Assembly: GCF_000718025.1 (NCBI RefSeq)
Contig: NZ_JODS01000011.1
Coordinates: 186,001-250,000, forward strand
Direction of reading: 5' to 3'
Length of the DNA: 64,000 nucleotides
Source: Kitasatospora purpeofusca
GTDB taxonomy: Bacteria; Actinomycetota; Actinomycetes; Streptomycetales; Streptomycetaceae
Below are positions 9,356-17,405 of the stretch, piece after piece. The translations under genes and the position numbers were made by a program. Under the pieces are notes generated by a model that worked only from the letters and a program-made list of their open reading frames with translations, searched no databases and was not told the DNA's origin. Each line of letters starts with the position of its first letter. The stretch's first letter is position 1.

Positions 9356-9924
9356 GCCGGCCCCTCCTTCTGGCTCTGCTGCTCCGGCAGAAGGCCCGGG
9401 GCCGTCCGGCCGGCGGGACCGGTACGGAGCGTCGGGTCGGAGAGCCTGTACCGCAACTGGCCGGCGATCCGCCGGCTCTCCTCGGCCGGGACCTCCAGCA
9501 GGCCGGCGCTTTGCCACTGCAGGGCGGCCGTCTGCTGTTCCTCGTACGGCACGCCGGGGGGCAGCGCCGCCAGGTGGATGTGGACATGGCTGTTGCCGCT
9601 GTTCGAGCCGAGGCTCTGCACATAGATCCGCTCGGTCGGCACGACCTGCCGGAGGGCCGAGCCGGCGCGGTGGACGAGCCGCCAGAGCGCCGCGGCCTCC
9701 GCTTCGGCGAAGTCGCCGATCACGTCCTCCCGGTGCTCGACCGGGGCGACCAGCAACTTGCCGAGCAGGGTGGGGTACCGGTCGAGGAACACCACGTGGA
9801 ATGCGTCGCGGTGGACGATCTCGTGCCGGAACTCCGGGTCCCCCGCCAGCATGCGGCAGATGAAGCACGGCCCGGTCCGGGACCGGAGCGTGTACGCCTG
9901 CTCGTCGAACCCGGTCCGCTTCAC
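9352..9924 (-). CDS. HIT family hydrolase, 190 aa
   Basis: Histidine-triad nucleotide hydrolase/transferase. The catalytic HVHIH motif is at residues 113-117 within GNSHVHIHLAA, and an N-terminal CFIC pair (residues 20-23) followed by H34 could bind zinc as in Hint-type proteins. The middle VVFLDRYPTLLGKLLVAPVEH segment is the typical HIT nucleotide-pocket strand pair. The start is GTG 9924, overlapping the stop of the MazG-like gene (GTGA). The C-terminal 60 residues are longer than in small HIT proteins. It probably hydrolyses an adenylated or otherwise nucleotidylated substrate; the exact one is unknown. Confidence 0.9.
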   Translation of the reverse strand: MKRTGFDEQAYTLRSRTGPCFICRMLAGDPEFRHEIVHRDAFHVVFLDRYPTLLGKLLVAPVEHREDVIGDFAEAEAAALWRLVHRAGSALRQVVPTERIYVQSLGSNSGNSHVHIHLAALPPGVPYEEQQTAALQWQSAGLLEVPAEESRRIAGQLRYRLSDPTLRTGPAGRTAPGLLPEQQSQKEGPA

Positions 9925-10256
9925 CGTCCGCCCTCCGGTTTCATCCGGCCGGTGATGGAGTCCTCCAGGCGCCGCACGGTCGTCGTGAAGGCAGCCTCGA
10001 GGTCGACGCCGTACAGCTCGGCGAGCACGACGACGGACCACAGGCAGTCCGCCAACTCGTGTGCGAGGCCGGGGCCCGCAGGCGGTGGGCGGACGCCGTC
10101 GGCGGCCTGGGTCAGCTTGACCAGGTCTCCGACGTCGCCGACGAAGCCGAGGACGAAGTCGTGTCGCGACCAGGTATGTCCGCGTGTGGTCAGATTGAGC
10201 TCGTCGTAGAGGCCGTGAACGTGCATGGCCTGCCTGGTGATCTCACTGAGGTCCAC
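9921..10256 (-). CDS. MazG-like NTP pyrophosphohydrolase, 111 aa
   Basis: Short MazG-type all-helical protein, first gene of the operon. The GTG at 10256 follows a good GGAGAGGAG ribosome site. The body VGDVGDLVKLTQ... with ELADCLWSVVVLAELYGVDLEAAF matches the two helices that carry the metal-binding EExxE/ExxD residues in MazG; here the acidic residues are spread as G-D-VGDLVK and HELADCLW, so the first motif is weaker than in canonical members. Expected role: removal of aberrant or excess nucleoside triphosphates. Coupling to HIT and Nudix genes supports a house-cleaning or signalling-nucleotide function; that is inference from context. Confidence 0.75.
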   Translation of the reverse strand: MDLSEITRQAMHVHGLYDELNLTTRGHTWSRHDFVLGFVGDVGDLVKLTQAADGVRPPPAGPGLAHELADCLWSVVVLAELYGVDLEAAFTTTVRRLEDSITGRMKPEGGR

Positions 10257-10815
10257 CGGTGGGACTCCTCTCCGAGGGGCATGGTGGGCGGTGCGGGGCG
10301 GTGCAAGGACCGGCTCATCGCGGACATGTCAATCACGGCTTCGGCCACCTCTCCGGACCCCTCCGCCGGCTCGAGCGCCCGCCCGAGTACGGCCTGCTCG
10401 TCCGGCACACCGGGCAACTCGAGCTTTTTGCAGGGGACTTGCTCGTTCCCCGAGGATCGCTCATGGAGATGGATCCTGCCTCTGTTCGATCGGCTCGCTC
10501 AACCCGGGCGGTTCCGGGCGAGTCGCTGCCCAAGGGTGGATTTCGATTACGGTGCCGCGCCCACGCCGCCGTCCGAGGGCACAGCCGGCCCGGTACGGAC
10601 CCGCGTCTACCGGCGGGCGGGTGCGGGCCTCCCCGCACGGGGCGGATCGCGTGCAGGTCGGGACCGCCCGGCCCGGACGCGGCGTCCCGCTGCGGGCCCG
10701 GCGGGCGAGGCTTGCGGCGCGGGGCGGACATGACGGAGGATCACCCGGACCCGCCATGATCGACTTCTGGTCGCCCGTGGCACTCGGCCTGTTTTCTCTT
10801 CCCACGGGGGTACCG
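10257..10815. other. intergenic region, 559 bp
   Basis: The start of the MazG-like gene and the start of the beta-helix gene diverge here. Several short open frames exist on both strands but none combines a ribosome site, a sensible start and recognisable content. One plus-strand stretch at about 10340-10490 has coding-like base composition yet no start I can support. The last 80 bases before the beta-helix gene become less GC-rich, fitting a promoter region. Confidence 0.4.
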
Positions 10816-12162
10816 ATGACCACGCACGCGGACGGCAAGCACGACGACGGTGTCGAGGAGGGCGGGCGTCGGCCCGGCCGCCGGGCGCTGCTCGCCGGCA
10901 TGACCGGGGCGGGGGCGCTCGCGGGCAGCATCGCGCTGGGCACCCGCGGCGCCTCGGCGGCGAGTGCCGCGGCCACCGCCGGCCCGGCGGACTACGTGGT
11001 CGACGTCGTCGCCAAGGGCGCCGACCCGACCGGCCGCACGCCCAGCGACGACGCGTTCCGCAGGGCCGCCCTGGAACTGCTCGGGGGCGCTCCGAAGACC
11101 GGCTACACCCCCAAGAAGGTGCTGCTCGTCCCGCCGGGCACCTACCTGCTGACCCAGCCCGACTCGCTGCTGCCCATCACCCACGGCACCGACAACCCGG
11201 GCGTGATCGACGGCATCTCCATCAGCGGGTACGGCAAGCGGCTCTCGCGCATCGTCTACGCGCCGGCCACCCCCGACACGGTCTTCTGGACCAACGACGG
11301 CCGCTACAAGAACATCCGCCTCAGCGGCCTGACCTTCGAGGGCCGCGACGCCACCGCCACCTTCAACCTCGCGCTCTCCGGCGTGGGCAAGGGCGTCCAG
11401 GACACCTGGTACACCGACGTCGAGTGGCACGGCACCTGGAAGGCCGGCATCGTCCTGGACGGACCGGCCGGCACCTCCAACCTCAACAGCGAGATGGGCT
11501 GGGACCACTGTCAGATCAGCGGCTCCTACGCCGACGCCTTCCTGGTGATGGGTGGCAAGCCCACCGAGAACCAGCAGGACCAGTTCCTGAACTACTGGTT
11601 CCGTGACTGCAAGGTCGAGTTCCAGTCCGGCATCTTCGTGCGCAACGAGCGCGGCGGGTCGATGAACTTCATCGGCGGTTCGTACATCATCGTGGACGAG
11701 AACTCGACCGGCACCTTCTTCAAGCTCAACGCCAACAGCCCGCGCAACGACTCCGTGATGCGGCTGTACGCGCAGGGCATCCGCTTCGAGGTCCGCGGCA
11801 AGGACCACAAGGTGATCGACTCGGCCTGGTACAAGGGCACCATCACGTTCGTCTCCTGCGACGACACCGCGAACTCCTTCAAGGCGTTCGCCACCGACGC
11901 CACCGCGCACGTCTACCGCTTCAACGCCGTCAACCCCTCGCGCGGGCCGATGATCCGCTACCAGGACTGCGCGCTGCTCGGCTCCCACCACGTGACGACG
12001 TCCACCGCCACCACCGCCGGCAAGCTGCTCTACGACGGCTGCCGCTTCGCCGACGCTTCGACCGCCGCCACCGCCCTGCGCTGGAGCGGGCCCTCCCCCT
12101 GGTACGAGTTCCGCGACTGCCTCGGCGAGGGCGTCCGCATCCCCGACACCAAGGCCCCGTGA
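10816..12162 (+). CDS. Tat-exported right-handed beta-helix protein, 448 aa
   Basis: Secreted protein, probably a polysaccharide-binding or lyase-like beta-helix. The N-terminus contains a twin-arginine signal: GRRPGRRALLAGMTGAGALAG, followed by an alanine-rich cleavage region (ASAASAAATA) around residue 50. ATG 10816 is chosen because the GGGGG at 10806-10810 is well spaced; an in-frame ATG at 10756 would add 20 residues ahead. The mature part has the VVAKGADPTGRTPSDDAFRRA start and KVLLVPPGTYLL strand seen in pectate-lyase-like proteins and phage tailspikes, then repeated short strands such as NIRLSGLTFEG, YTDVEWHG, FLNYWFRDCKVEF and MIRYQDCALLG, as in a parallel beta-helix. No catalytic set can be named. 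It stands alone. Confidence 0.85.
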   Translation: MTTHADGKHDDGVEEGGRRPGRRALLAGMTGAGALAGSIALGTRGASAASAAATAGPADYVVDVVAKGADPTGRTPSDDAFRRAALELLGGAPKTGYTPKKVLLVPPGTYLLTQPDSLLPITHGTDNPGVIDGISISGYGKRLSRIVYAPATPDTVFWTNDGRYKNIRLSGLTFEGRDATATFNLALSGVGKGVQDTWYTDVEWHGTWKAGIVLDGPAGTSNLNSEMGWDHCQISGSYADAFLVMGGKPTENQQDQFLNYWFRDCKVEFQSGIFVRNERGGSMNFIGGSYIIVDENSTGTFFKLNANSPRNDSVMRLYAQGIRFEVRGKDHKVIDSAWYKGTITFVSCDDTANSFKAFATDATAHVYRFNAVNPSRGPMIRYQDCALLGSHHVTTSTATTAGKLLYDGCRFADASTAATALRWSGPSPWYEFRDCLGEGVRIPDTKAP

Positions 12163-12365
12163 CCGTATCTCCCGGACCCCGTCCGACGCGGCGGCGTGCG
12201 GAGCGGCCGACACCGCTTCCGACCCACCGCACCGCCGCCCCGTCGGACGGGTCTCGCCGAAACATGCGTCACATCCCGTCGTATCCGATAGACATGGCCT
12301 GTCCGAGGCGATCGAGTCGGCGTGACGACACGTCCGACCGCCTTCCCGAGTCCGAGGGAACTCCC

Positions 12366-12797
12366 GTGGCCGACACCAGCACCCCGCCCACCGAGCCGCT
12401 GCACTACGCGGTGGACCTCACCCCGGCCGATGTCCGGGCCATCCATGCCTTCCTCCGCGAGCAGATCCTTCCGATGGAAGGGGACGGCGCGTTCGGCAGC
12501 GCGGAGCAGCGCGCCGCGCGGGCGCTGTCCAGTCTCGTGCGCACCGCGACCGCCCGTGCCGAGGCGACGCTCCAGCGTCTGATCGAGAACCCCGACGACC
12601 GGCACCGGACGGACAATCTCAACAACCTCCGCCAGAGCTGGCAGTCCCTGGTGGAGGCCGCCGAGGAGTGGGCCGACACGCCCGGTTTCGACCGCCGCCG
12701 CTGGCGCGAGGTCGACGCAGACCCCGCCGCCGCGGCTCTGCGCCACCGGCTGGTCGCCAAGCAGCGGGCCGAATCCTCCGCCGACGCGAAGGCCTGA
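12366..12797 (+). CDS. hypothetical protein, 143 aa
   Basis: Family not recognised. The start GTG 12366 follows GAGGGA; a longer in-frame opening to 12159 overlaps the preceding gene and lacks coding character. The protein is soluble and mostly helical: LTPADVRAIHAFLREQIL, then an Ala/Arg-rich helix with TATARAEATLQRLIE, then a helix with NNLRQSWQSLVEAAEEWAD. There is no signal peptide or membrane helix. It lies 200 bases after the beta-helix gene and 200 bases before the ATP-grasp-like gene, so it is probably transcribed alone. Confidence 0.75.
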   Translation: MADTSTPPTEPLHYAVDLTPADVRAIHAFLREQILPMEGDGAFGSAEQRAARALSSLVRTATARAEATLQRLIENPDDRHRTDNLNNLRQSWQSLVEAAEEWADTPGFDRRRWREVDADPAAAALRHRLVAKQRAESSADAKA

Positions 12798-13002
12798 CCC
12801 GCCACCGCCGTGCCGCCCCCGCCCCTCCCCCGGCCGAACGGGGGCGGCACAGGGCGGTGGACGGGCCCCGCCGGGAGACCGGGAGGGACCGCGGCAGCGC
12901 CGGACGGCTCGGACACCCTGGGCCGCCCCGTGGCGCGGGGCCGCCCCGGGAGCACCGGGGAGCAGGAACTATCGTGGGCGGACTCGAACAAGGAGCCGCA
13001 CC

Positions 13003-13839
13003 ATGGCCGCCGCCCGCCCCCGCATCCTCTTCGTCTCCGACCTCGCCTACCCCGCCCGCGGACGGCGGTACTGCGACGAGGACATCCTGCTGACCTCGCG
13101 GCTGCGGGCGGAGTTCGACCTCGCGGTGTGCCACCCCCTGGACGCGGCCGCGCTGATGGACGGCTTCGACGCCGTCGTGGTGCGCAACAGCGGCCCGGTC
13201 CTGCACTACCAGCGGGCGTACGACGCGTTCCGGGCGCAGGCCCTCGCCCGCGGCACCCGGGTCTACAACCCGCTCACCGGGCGCGGCGACATGGCCGGCA
13301 AGCAGTACCTGACCGAGCTGACCGCCGCCGGGTACCCGGTGATCCCGACGATCGACCGCGCCGAGGACCTGGCGCGGCTTCCCGAGAGCGCGCAGTACGC
13401 GGTGAAGCCGAAGGCGGGCGCGGACTCCATCGGCCTGGTCTTCCTGGACCGGGCCGGGCTCGACGCCGTGGACCTCGGCGGGATGCTGGTCCAGCCCCGG
13501 ATCGACTTCCGCCACGAGGTGTCGTTCTACTACGTGGACGACACCTTCCAGTACGCCCTGTACGCACCTGATCCCGAGCGCCGCTGGGAGCTGGAGCCGT
13601 ACCGCGCGAGCGCCGACGACCTCGCGTTCGCGAACCGGTTCGTGCGGTGGAACACCCTCGACCACGGCATCCAGCGCGTCGACGCCTGCCGCACCCGCGC
13701 GGGCGAGCTGCTGCTGGTCGAGCTGGAGGACCTCAACCCGTACCTCTCACTGGAACTGCTGGACAGGACGGAACAGGACGCCTTCGTGCACGCGATGGCC
13801 GGCTCGCTGCACCGGTACCTGGCCACCGACTCCGCCTGA
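13003..13839 (+). CDS. ATP-grasp-like protein, 278 aa
   Basis: Resembles the glutathione synthetase/RimK branch of ATP-grasp enzymes, which join a carboxylate to an amine using ATP. The N-terminal part ILFVSDLAYPARG with a FDAVVVRNSGPV strand is Rossmann-like. The nucleotide-binding unit is YAVKPKAGADSIG near residues 129-141, and the metal-binding ELEDLNPYLSLELLD stretch near 243-257 supplies the E-x-x-x-N residues. Length is close to the minimum for the fold. The start follows ACAAGGAGC. No obvious partner enzymes are adjacent, so the substrate is unknown; a preceding unknown protein and a following propeller give no hint. Confidence 0.75.
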   Translation: MAAARPRILFVSDLAYPARGRRYCDEDILLTSRLRAEFDLAVCHPLDAAALMDGFDAVVVRNSGPVLHYQRAYDAFRAQALARGTRVYNPLTGRGDMAGKQYLTELTAAGYPVIPTIDRAEDLARLPESAQYAVKPKAGADSIGLVFLDRAGLDAVDLGGMLVQPRIDFRHEVSFYYVDDTFQYALYAPDPERRWELEPYRASADDLAFANRFVRWNTLDHGIQRVDACRTRAGELLLVELEDLNPYLSLELLDRTEQDAFVHAMAGSLHRYLATDSA

Positions 13840-13928
13840 CCGGGCCGGACGAGAAGCCCGGGTGACAATGCGCCGCCCCGTCCGCCATGATCATCCGGCG
13901 CACTGCCGAGCTCGCGGGGGGAAGTCCT

Positions 13929-15263
13929 GTGGTCGCCGATTCCGTACCGATGTCCGTTCACCATGACGACGCGTCGGGGCTGTGGACCCTGACGGCTCCT
14001 CCCCGGACGCTGGGTGCCCCGGTCGTGCTCGCCGACCGGGTCTGTCTCCCGGTCGACGGCCGGGTCACCGCGCTCGACCGCAGCACGGGACGGGTGCTCT
14101 GGCAGACCCCGCACCGGGTCGAGTTCCACAGCGACTTCGTGAGCGCCGTCTTCGCGGCCGGCGAGCACCTCGTGGTGCCCAGCTCCTGTACCTACATGAC
14201 CAAGGGCGACATGATCTCGTTGGCCGTGCTGAGCACCGCGACCGGAGATCCGAGCTGGTCCCGGGAAGCCGAGTTGATCTCCGGCTACGCGGCCCACGAC
14301 CGGACGCTGGTGTTCTGGCGGCTCGACGCGGAGGAGCGGGGGAGGATCACCGCAGTGGACCTCTCCACCGGCGGCCTGCGCTGGCGGCACGATCTCGACG
14401 CGCTCAACGCGGTACTGCTCGCCGGCGACCGGGTCGTCGCCTCCTCGGCGGCCGGAGGAAGGCGGGAGGTGCTCGGCTACGACCTGGGGAGCGGCGAGCA
14501 GCTGTGGCGGACCGAGGCGCACGGACTGCCGGAGTCGCTACGACTCTCGGGCAAGGACCCCTCGGCCGAGCCGGTCGCCCTGGCCTGGAACTGGCTCGGC
14601 AGCCATCTGCGGTGGTTCTCCCCCGCCACCGGCGGGAAACTCGGCTCGCTCCGGCCCCGTCCCGGGATCAGCTTCTACGGCAGTGACGACCCGCTGACGC
14701 GCGCCGACGGCGAGAGCCTGTGGCTCACGACCAACGACAGACGCCGTATCGACCTCCTGCGTCCGTTCGCCGCCCGGCCGCGCACCCGGACCTTCACCCC
14801 GCTGCCCCGCCGGCTGGCCTACAGCTCTCCCGAACTCGTCGAGGCGGCCGGCCGGCTCTACGCGCTGGCCCGCCCGGCCTTCGAGCACGAGGAGGCCCCC
14901 TGGGAGGAGCGGCGCGGCACCCTGGTGGTCACGGCACGGGTGGACCGTCCCGGTCGCTACCGCCGGCTCACTCCCGTGCGCTGGCCCGGAGCGGTCCCGC
15001 GCAGCGAACGGCACATCATGTGGGCGGACCTGGCCGCGGGACGCAACCATGTCTACGTCCAGGGCTGGCACCGCGACGGGACGGGACGGACCCTCGCGGT
15101 CCGCGGCAACCGGGTGCTCTGGCAGCGCGAGGGCAGATCGTCCGTAGCGGTACCGCTCGACGACCGGGTTCTGCTCGTCGAGCAGGGTGCCGAGCGCGAC
15201 CACCTGTACTTGGTCGACGGCGAGACGGGCGCCTTCGCCGATCCTGCCGTCGAACGGACCTGA
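13929..15263 (+). CDS. PQQ-like beta-propeller repeat protein, 444 aa
   Basis: Propeller of PQQ-type (pyrrolo-quinoline quinone-like) blades. Typical blade motifs recur: GRVTALDRSTGRVLWQTPH, STATGDPSW, VDLSTGGLRWRHD, YDLGSGEQLWRTE and VRGNRVLWQRE. Each has the Ala/Val-Asp-x-x-Thr-Gly-x-x-x-Trp signature. There is no signal peptide, so it is probably cytoplasmic or exported by another route. GTG 13929 is preferred because GGGGGAAG sits five bases upstream; an in-frame ATG at 13887 is the alternative and would add 14 residues. Related proteins act in envelope assembly or as scaffolds; no enzymatic residues can be assigned. Confidence 0.8.
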   Translation: MVADSVPMSVHHDDASGLWTLTAPPRTLGAPVVLADRVCLPVDGRVTALDRSTGRVLWQTPHRVEFHSDFVSAVFAAGEHLVVPSSCTYMTKGDMISLAVLSTATGDPSWSREAELISGYAAHDRTLVFWRLDAEERGRITAVDLSTGGLRWRHDLDALNAVLLAGDRVVASSAAGGRREVLGYDLGSGEQLWRTEAHGLPESLRLSGKDPSAEPVALAWNWLGSHLRWFSPATGGKLGSLRPRPGISFYGSDDPLTRADGESLWLTTNDRRRIDLLRPFAARPRTRTFTPLPRRLAYSSPELVEAAGRLYALARPAFEHEEAPWEERRGTLVVTARVDRPGRYRRLTPVRWPGAVPRSERHIMWADLAAGRNHVYVQGWHRDGTGRTLAVRGNRVLWQREGRSSVAVPLDDRVLLVEQGAERDHLYLVDGETGAFADPAVERT

Positions 15264-15371
15264 CGGCCCGCCCACGGCCTGGAGGCAGGGCGGCCGGCCA
15301 CCGACCGGAACCGTGTTCCGACCCACCTGCCGGGCCGGGACGTCCCGCGGGATCCGGCGGCGCGGCTGCGG

Positions 15372-15643
15372 TCAGCCGGTGACGGTCCAGGTGTCCGTAC
15401 CGCTGATCCGGCTCAGGCCGGTGGTGGAGCAGGCCGTCAGGTCGAGGTCGGCGAAGGTGATGGTCCGGGTCACGGAGCTCCCGGCCGAGGTGCCCGCGGG
15501 GTGGTGCCGACGCACTTGACGGGGGTGGTGGCGGACGCGGGCGCCGCCACGGCCACCAGCGCGCCACAGGCGAGCGCGGTCGCGCAGACGGCCGCCGGGA
15601 TCTTCTTCGTGCCCGTGTTTCCTCCGGGAAGTGGACGGTGCAC
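15372..15643 (-). pseudogene. small secreted protein, frameshifted and with degraded start
   Basis: A signal peptide is clear on the minus strand at about 15610-15530: KKIPAAVCATALACGALVAVAAPASA, written here as two parts, KKIPAAVCATAL and ACGALVAVAAPASA. The mature part begins TTPVKCVGTTP and then changes frame at about 15495-15505 into GTSAGSSVTRTITFADLD and a C-terminus ending DTWTVTG. Both halves have normal codon use in different frames, so one base has been lost or gained. The expected start before KKI is ACG at 15610, ten bases after a perfect GGAGG; an in-frame GTG at 15643 has no ribosome site. Together these suggest decay, although a sequencing error cannot be excluded. Confidence 0.6.
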
Positions 15644-15690
15644 CGGTTCTGCCTTCGTACGACCGTGCGGGTCTCGGAGGCGGGGGAACG

Positions 15691-16485
15691 CTACAGCGGC
15701 GAAGGCACGCAGCAGGGTCCGGTGCGATGACGGTGGAGTGCCCCGGCGAGCGGGTCGGGGGCGACGGTCGGGGTTCGCCCTGGTCCGGGGCCGGGGCGGC
15801 CCGGAAGCGCGGCCACCAGAGCCTCCCTGATGCCGGCGCACAACCCGTGGGTGGGCCGGAGCCCACCGTAGCCGGCCAGGACGAGGGCACCGACGTCCTC
15901 GTGCCCGACCAGCCCGGAGGCCCGCTCCCGCCACCGCCGGGCCTCCCGCTGCTCGCCGCGGCCCTCGCAGTGCAGGGCGAGGGCGTGGACCGCCGGGACG
16001 CAACCCGCCCCGGCGGCGAGCTGCCACCACGTCCGCGGGGCGTCCGCCAGCGACCGGCGCGGCGCCGGACCGAGGCCGACCCCGGAGAGCGCCAAGTGGC
16101 AGAGCGCGCCGAGGACGAGCGCACCGTGCGGCTCGATCGCCGGAGCTCCGCCGAGCCCGGCGATCCAGTCCGGCGCCCGGGTGTCCTCCACCACGAGATG
16201 GCAGAGCGCCAGCAGTTCGAACCTGGCACGGTCCAGGGCCACCGCCCCCGACACCGCCCCTGCGGCGGTCCGTCCCGGAAGCGCGCCGCGCTCCGCGAGG
16301 CGGGCCGCGACCCTGGCCGGCGCGCCGTCCAGACCGGCGGACGCCCGGCTCCGGCCCGGGGGCTCCGGCAACCGGGCGCCGGCGAGCGGTGCCCAGATCC
16401 GCCGGGCGGCGGCGTCGGGGCCGGCGTCGGGTGTCCGCCGGTCGGCATCGGCACGGGTGTCCCCGTCGGCGCGGATCTCGATCAC
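15691..16485 (-). CDS. hypothetical partner of the sigma factor, 264 aa
   Basis: Starts ATG 16485 overlapping the sigma gene stop by 4 bases, so it is translated with it. The sequence is alanine and arginine rich and helical. A region WWQLAAGAGCVPAVHALALHCEGRGEQREARRW, read in two parts WWQLAAGAGCVPAVHALAL and HCEGRGEQREARRW, looks like a Sel1/TPR-type helix pair, and further helices follow at LVGHEDVGALVLAGYGG. No membrane segment is present. Genes coupled to sigma factors often encode their controllers, so an anti-sigma or signal-sensing role is possible; the sequence itself does not match a known anti-sigma domain. Confidence 0.7.
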   Translation of the reverse strand: MIEIRADGDTRADADRRTPDAGPDAAARRIWAPLAGARLPEPPGRSRASAGLDGAPARVAARLAERGALPGRTAAGAVSGAVALDRARFELLALCHLVVEDTRAPDWIAGLGGAPAIEPHGALVLGALCHLALSGVGLGPAPRRSLADAPRTWWQLAAGAGCVPAVHALALHCEGRGEQREARRWRERASGLVGHEDVGALVLAGYGGLRPTHGLCAGIREALVAALPGRPGPGPGRTPTVAPDPLAGALHRHRTGPCCVPSPL

Positions 16486-17129
16486 TGCTCCTCCGCCGTT
16501 CCGGCGGTCCGTTCGTCCAGCCCCAGCGCCGTGGCCAGTCGGCGTCGGGCGTCGCGGCGCAGGCTGTAGAGCCCGCTCCTGGTGACGCCCATGATCCGCG
16601 CGGCGGTCACGATCGGGTAGCCGAGCACGTAGGTCAGCACCACCGCGTCGTGCTGGCGCTCCGGCAGTTCGGCGATCGCGGCGAACAGGCCGATCCCGCT
16701 CTCCAGGGCCCGGAACGCCTCGCGGGCACCGTCCATGGCGAACGCGAAGGCGGCGGAGGTGAAGGCCGACGGCCGGTTCCGGCGCAGCAGCGCCGCGTCG
16801 ACGGTCGACCGGAGCACGCCCCAGCAGAACTCGCCGAGGTTCTCCTGGCGCAGGACCAGCTCCCAGTTGGCGGCGAGGTCCGCGAAGACCTCGTCAACCA
16901 GGTCGTCGGCGGCGTCCGCGTCACCGAGGTGCAGCCGGGCGTACTCCCAGTACGCCTCGCCGTGCATCACCATCAGGGCGACCAGGTCGTCGGGCAGTGT
17001 GGTGTCCGGGCCGGGGTGCCCGGTTCCGGCCCGGGGCGTCGGCCCGGGCCGGTCATCGTGGGGATCGACGCCTGCCCCCGGGGCCTCCTCGTGCGCGCCC
17101 GTGCGACCGCCGCCGTCGATGCCGACCAT
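16482..17129 (-). CDS. sigma-70 family RNA polymerase sigma factor (ECF-like), 215 aa
   Basis: Alternative sigma factor. Region 2-like helices lie in DDLVALMVMHGEAYWEYARLHLGDADAADDLVDEVFADL (residues about 48-90, here described rather than quoted further), and region 4 is ELPERQHDAVVLTYVLGYP followed by ARIMGVTRSGLYSLRRDARR, a typical sigma helix-turn-helix. The ATG at 17129 is supported by GGGAGGGCGGACAC; the open frame continues to 17300 but upstream residues lack sigma character. The N-terminus has a 45-residue Gly/Pro/His-rich leader. The gene is the first of a two-gene operon with the unknown partner. The region between 17130 and 17405 should hold its promoter. Confidence 0.85.
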   Translation of the reverse strand: MVGIDGGGRTGAHEEAPGAGVDPHDDRPGPTPRAGTGHPGPDTTLPDDLVALMVMHGEAYWEYARLHLGDADAADDLVDEVFADLAANWELVLRQENLGEFCWGVLRSTVDAALLRRNRPSAFTSAAFAFAMDGAREAFRALESGIGLFAAIAELPERQHDAVVLTYVLGYPIVTAARIMGVTRSGLYSLRRDARRRLATALGLDERTAGTAEEQ

Positions 17130-17405
17130 GTGTCGTCCGCCCTCCCGCTCCGGCCCCCGTACCGTCGGTCGGTGGGGAATCGCGGAGCCCGCTCGGAACC
17201 AGGAAATCGGCGGCGCGGTCCGGTTCTGCGGGGCAGGCCCCGATCGATCGAATCCGTCGGAGAAATACGCGCTCCTGACCGGATCGGGAGCGCGAGGCAC
17301 CTCACCTTGATCGTCTGCGGGCCGGACCGGGCAGGGCGAGACGGGGCAGGGCGAGCGGAGCAGGGCGGGCGGGGCGGGGGCAGGTCACGCCGGGCCGGGC
17401 ACCGC
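17130..17405. other. intergenic region with G-rich tract
   Basis: Promoter region of the sigma operon on the minus strand plus the tail of the MFS gene. On the plus strand 17328-17392 is a run of short G-rich units (GGGCAGGGC, GGGGCAGGGCG, GGAGCAGGGCGGGCGGGG) that could form a G-quadruplex or be replication-slippage product. I see no perfect hairpin here. Confidence 0.4.
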
